64,000 bases of DNA, taken from Maribacter forsetii DSM 18668. Lineage in GTDB: Bacteria > Bacteroidota > Bacteroidia > Flavobacteriales > Flavobacteriaceae. Made by a program: the position numbers and the translations under genes. Below the pieces are notes generated by a model. That model saw only the letters and a list, made by a program, of their open reading frames with translations, ran no database searches and was not told the origin of the DNA. The DNA is taken from the NCBI RefSeq assembly GCF_000744105.1, contig NZ_JQLH01000001.1, forward strand, positions 1,426,001-1,490,000. The letters run 5' to 3'. Positions 63,342 to 64,000 of this stretch are shown piece after piece (the stretch's first letter is position 1; every line of letters starts with the position of its first letter).

Positions 63342-64000
63342 ATGAATACATCGGTAGTAATTATCGGCGCAGGATTATCGGGTTTGTTAACTGCGTATTG
63401 TTTACAAAAACTTGGCTTTGATGTCAAAATATTAGAGGCACGAGATAGAATAGGAGGTAGAATACATACCTTCCAATCTGGGAATACTAAAGTTGAAATG
63501 GGAGCTACTTGGTTTAATCAGGCTCATTACCATTTGGTAGATATTATAGAGGAATTTAAAGTTCCGTACTTCGAACAATTTATGACAGGTACATCTTATT
63601 TTCAAACATTTTCAAATGTGCCACCACAAGAAATAGCGGTTCCAAATGATAGTCCTAGTTACCGATTTAAAAACGGAACTATTGATTTACTCAATTCAAT
63701 AGCTGCTAAACTTAAACCAAATACTATTTTTTTAAGTGAAGAGGTCAGTGAGGTAAATGTGATTGATGATAATGTTGAAGTGAAAACCAATTCTCGCACA
63801 TTAAATGCAGATATTGTTATTACTACATTGCCACCGGCAGCGTTAATAGATCAAATAACATTTACGCCTCAATTACCAAATGAGTTGGTTTCATTGGCTG
63901 AACAAACTCATACGTGGATGCAAGATTCCATAAAAGTTGCCCTAACCTATAAAAAGCCGTTTTGGAGAGCGCAAGGTAAGTCGGGTACGATATTTAGTAA
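63342..64000 (+). CDS. Flavin-dependent amine oxidase family protein, 5' part
   Basis: FAD-dependent oxidoreductase of the monoamine-oxidase/phytoene-desaturase-like group, cut by the right edge after about 219 codons. VVIIGAGLSGLLTAYCLQKL is the dinucleotide fold (GxGxxG), ILEARDRIGGRIHTF the GG-doublet and RxxGGR motif, and VEMGATWFNQ the MGATWF substrate-domain start. Substrate unknown. Start ATG 63342. Confidence 0.85.
   Translation, partial: MNTSVVIIGAGLSGLLTAYCLQKLGFDVKILEARDRIGGRIHTFQSGNTKVEMGATWFNQAHYHLVDIIEEFKVPYFEQFMTGTSYFQTFSNVPPQEIAVPNDSPSYRFKNGTIDLLNSIAAKLKPNTIFLSEEVSEVNVIDDNVEVKTNSRTLNADIVITTLPPAALIDQITFTPQLPNELVSLAEQTHTWMQDSIKVALTYKKPFWRAQGKSGTIFS

Noticed and set aside
1..64000. 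tRNA, rRNA, CRISPR arrays, prophage or conjugative genes
   Set aside because: Looked for by eye on both strands (tRNA T-loop consensus, repeat-spacer layout, integrase or structural genes) and not found; a covariance-model scan would be needed to exclude small RNAs.

Overview
The window is a 64 kb piece of a low-GC genome from the Bacteroidota, most likely a marine Flavobacteriaceae (Maribacter/Zobellia-like; the genus is inference). Several things point there. Start regions carry the Bacteroidota -7 box TAnnTTTG. Many secreted proteins have lipoprotein signals. Lineage-typical families occur (DUF5606, DUF2795, DUF4105, a long SecA without a C-terminal zinc motif). Coding density is high, with short operons on both strands. 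No rRNA, tRNA or CRISPR array was seen.

Layout. 1-6.4 kb: heme A synthase (cut by the left edge), CCA-adding enzyme, TsaC, and a small surface-glycan group of three glycosyltransferases and a TupA-like ATP-grasp protein. 6.6-9.1 kb: dapD divergent from ruvX-def-DUF5606. 9.1-15 kb: a minus-strand run that looks like a sugar-utilisation locus (GH20 hexosaminidase, SGNH hydrolase, esterase, aquaglyceroporin, SMP-30 lactonase, Tat-exported sugar isomerase). 15.2-22.4 kb: MazG, a CheY-like regulator, a MATE exporter, then PAP2 phosphatase, ArnT-like transferase, a YbhN-like flippase-type protein and a DPM1-like glycosyltransferase, probably acting on lipid-linked sugars. 22.5-29.6 kb: MeaB, aldose epimerase, an ECF sigma/membrane partner/adhesin-like operon, a CBM9-like lipoprotein, MsrA and an M23 peptidase.

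29.6-38.1 kb holds three members of an unrecognised family of tiny secreted proteins, composite repeats, a tesA-ybbA-ybbP-like set and a DEAD-box helicase. 38.1-44.1 kb is the most accessory part: an amidohydrolase, a degenerate and a better preserved ORF-less group II intron, a TetR-controlled group, and a PIN-domain protein with an unknown upstream partner. 44.3-50.6 kb: histidine kinase, SecA, cobalamin adenosyltransferase. 51.1-53 kb: a tandem triplication carrying three more copies of the tiny secreted protein. 53-64 kb: Uup-type ABC-F protein, DUF4105 protein, serine hydrolase, pyruvate carboxylase, phosphatidylserine synthase, DinB protein and a flavin amine oxidase cut by the right edge.

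The best candidate for something undescribed is the six-member small secreted protein family (30007, 30719, 37688, 51240, 51926, 52629). Members share a 20-residue signal peptide ending in Ala-Gln, an acidic variable middle, and a basic C-terminal module of the form ARLYKxKNxRxxxxLxFxTK. All six genes also share an upstream arrangement, ACGA(G/C), exactly 29 nt, then TA, which suggests co-regulation.
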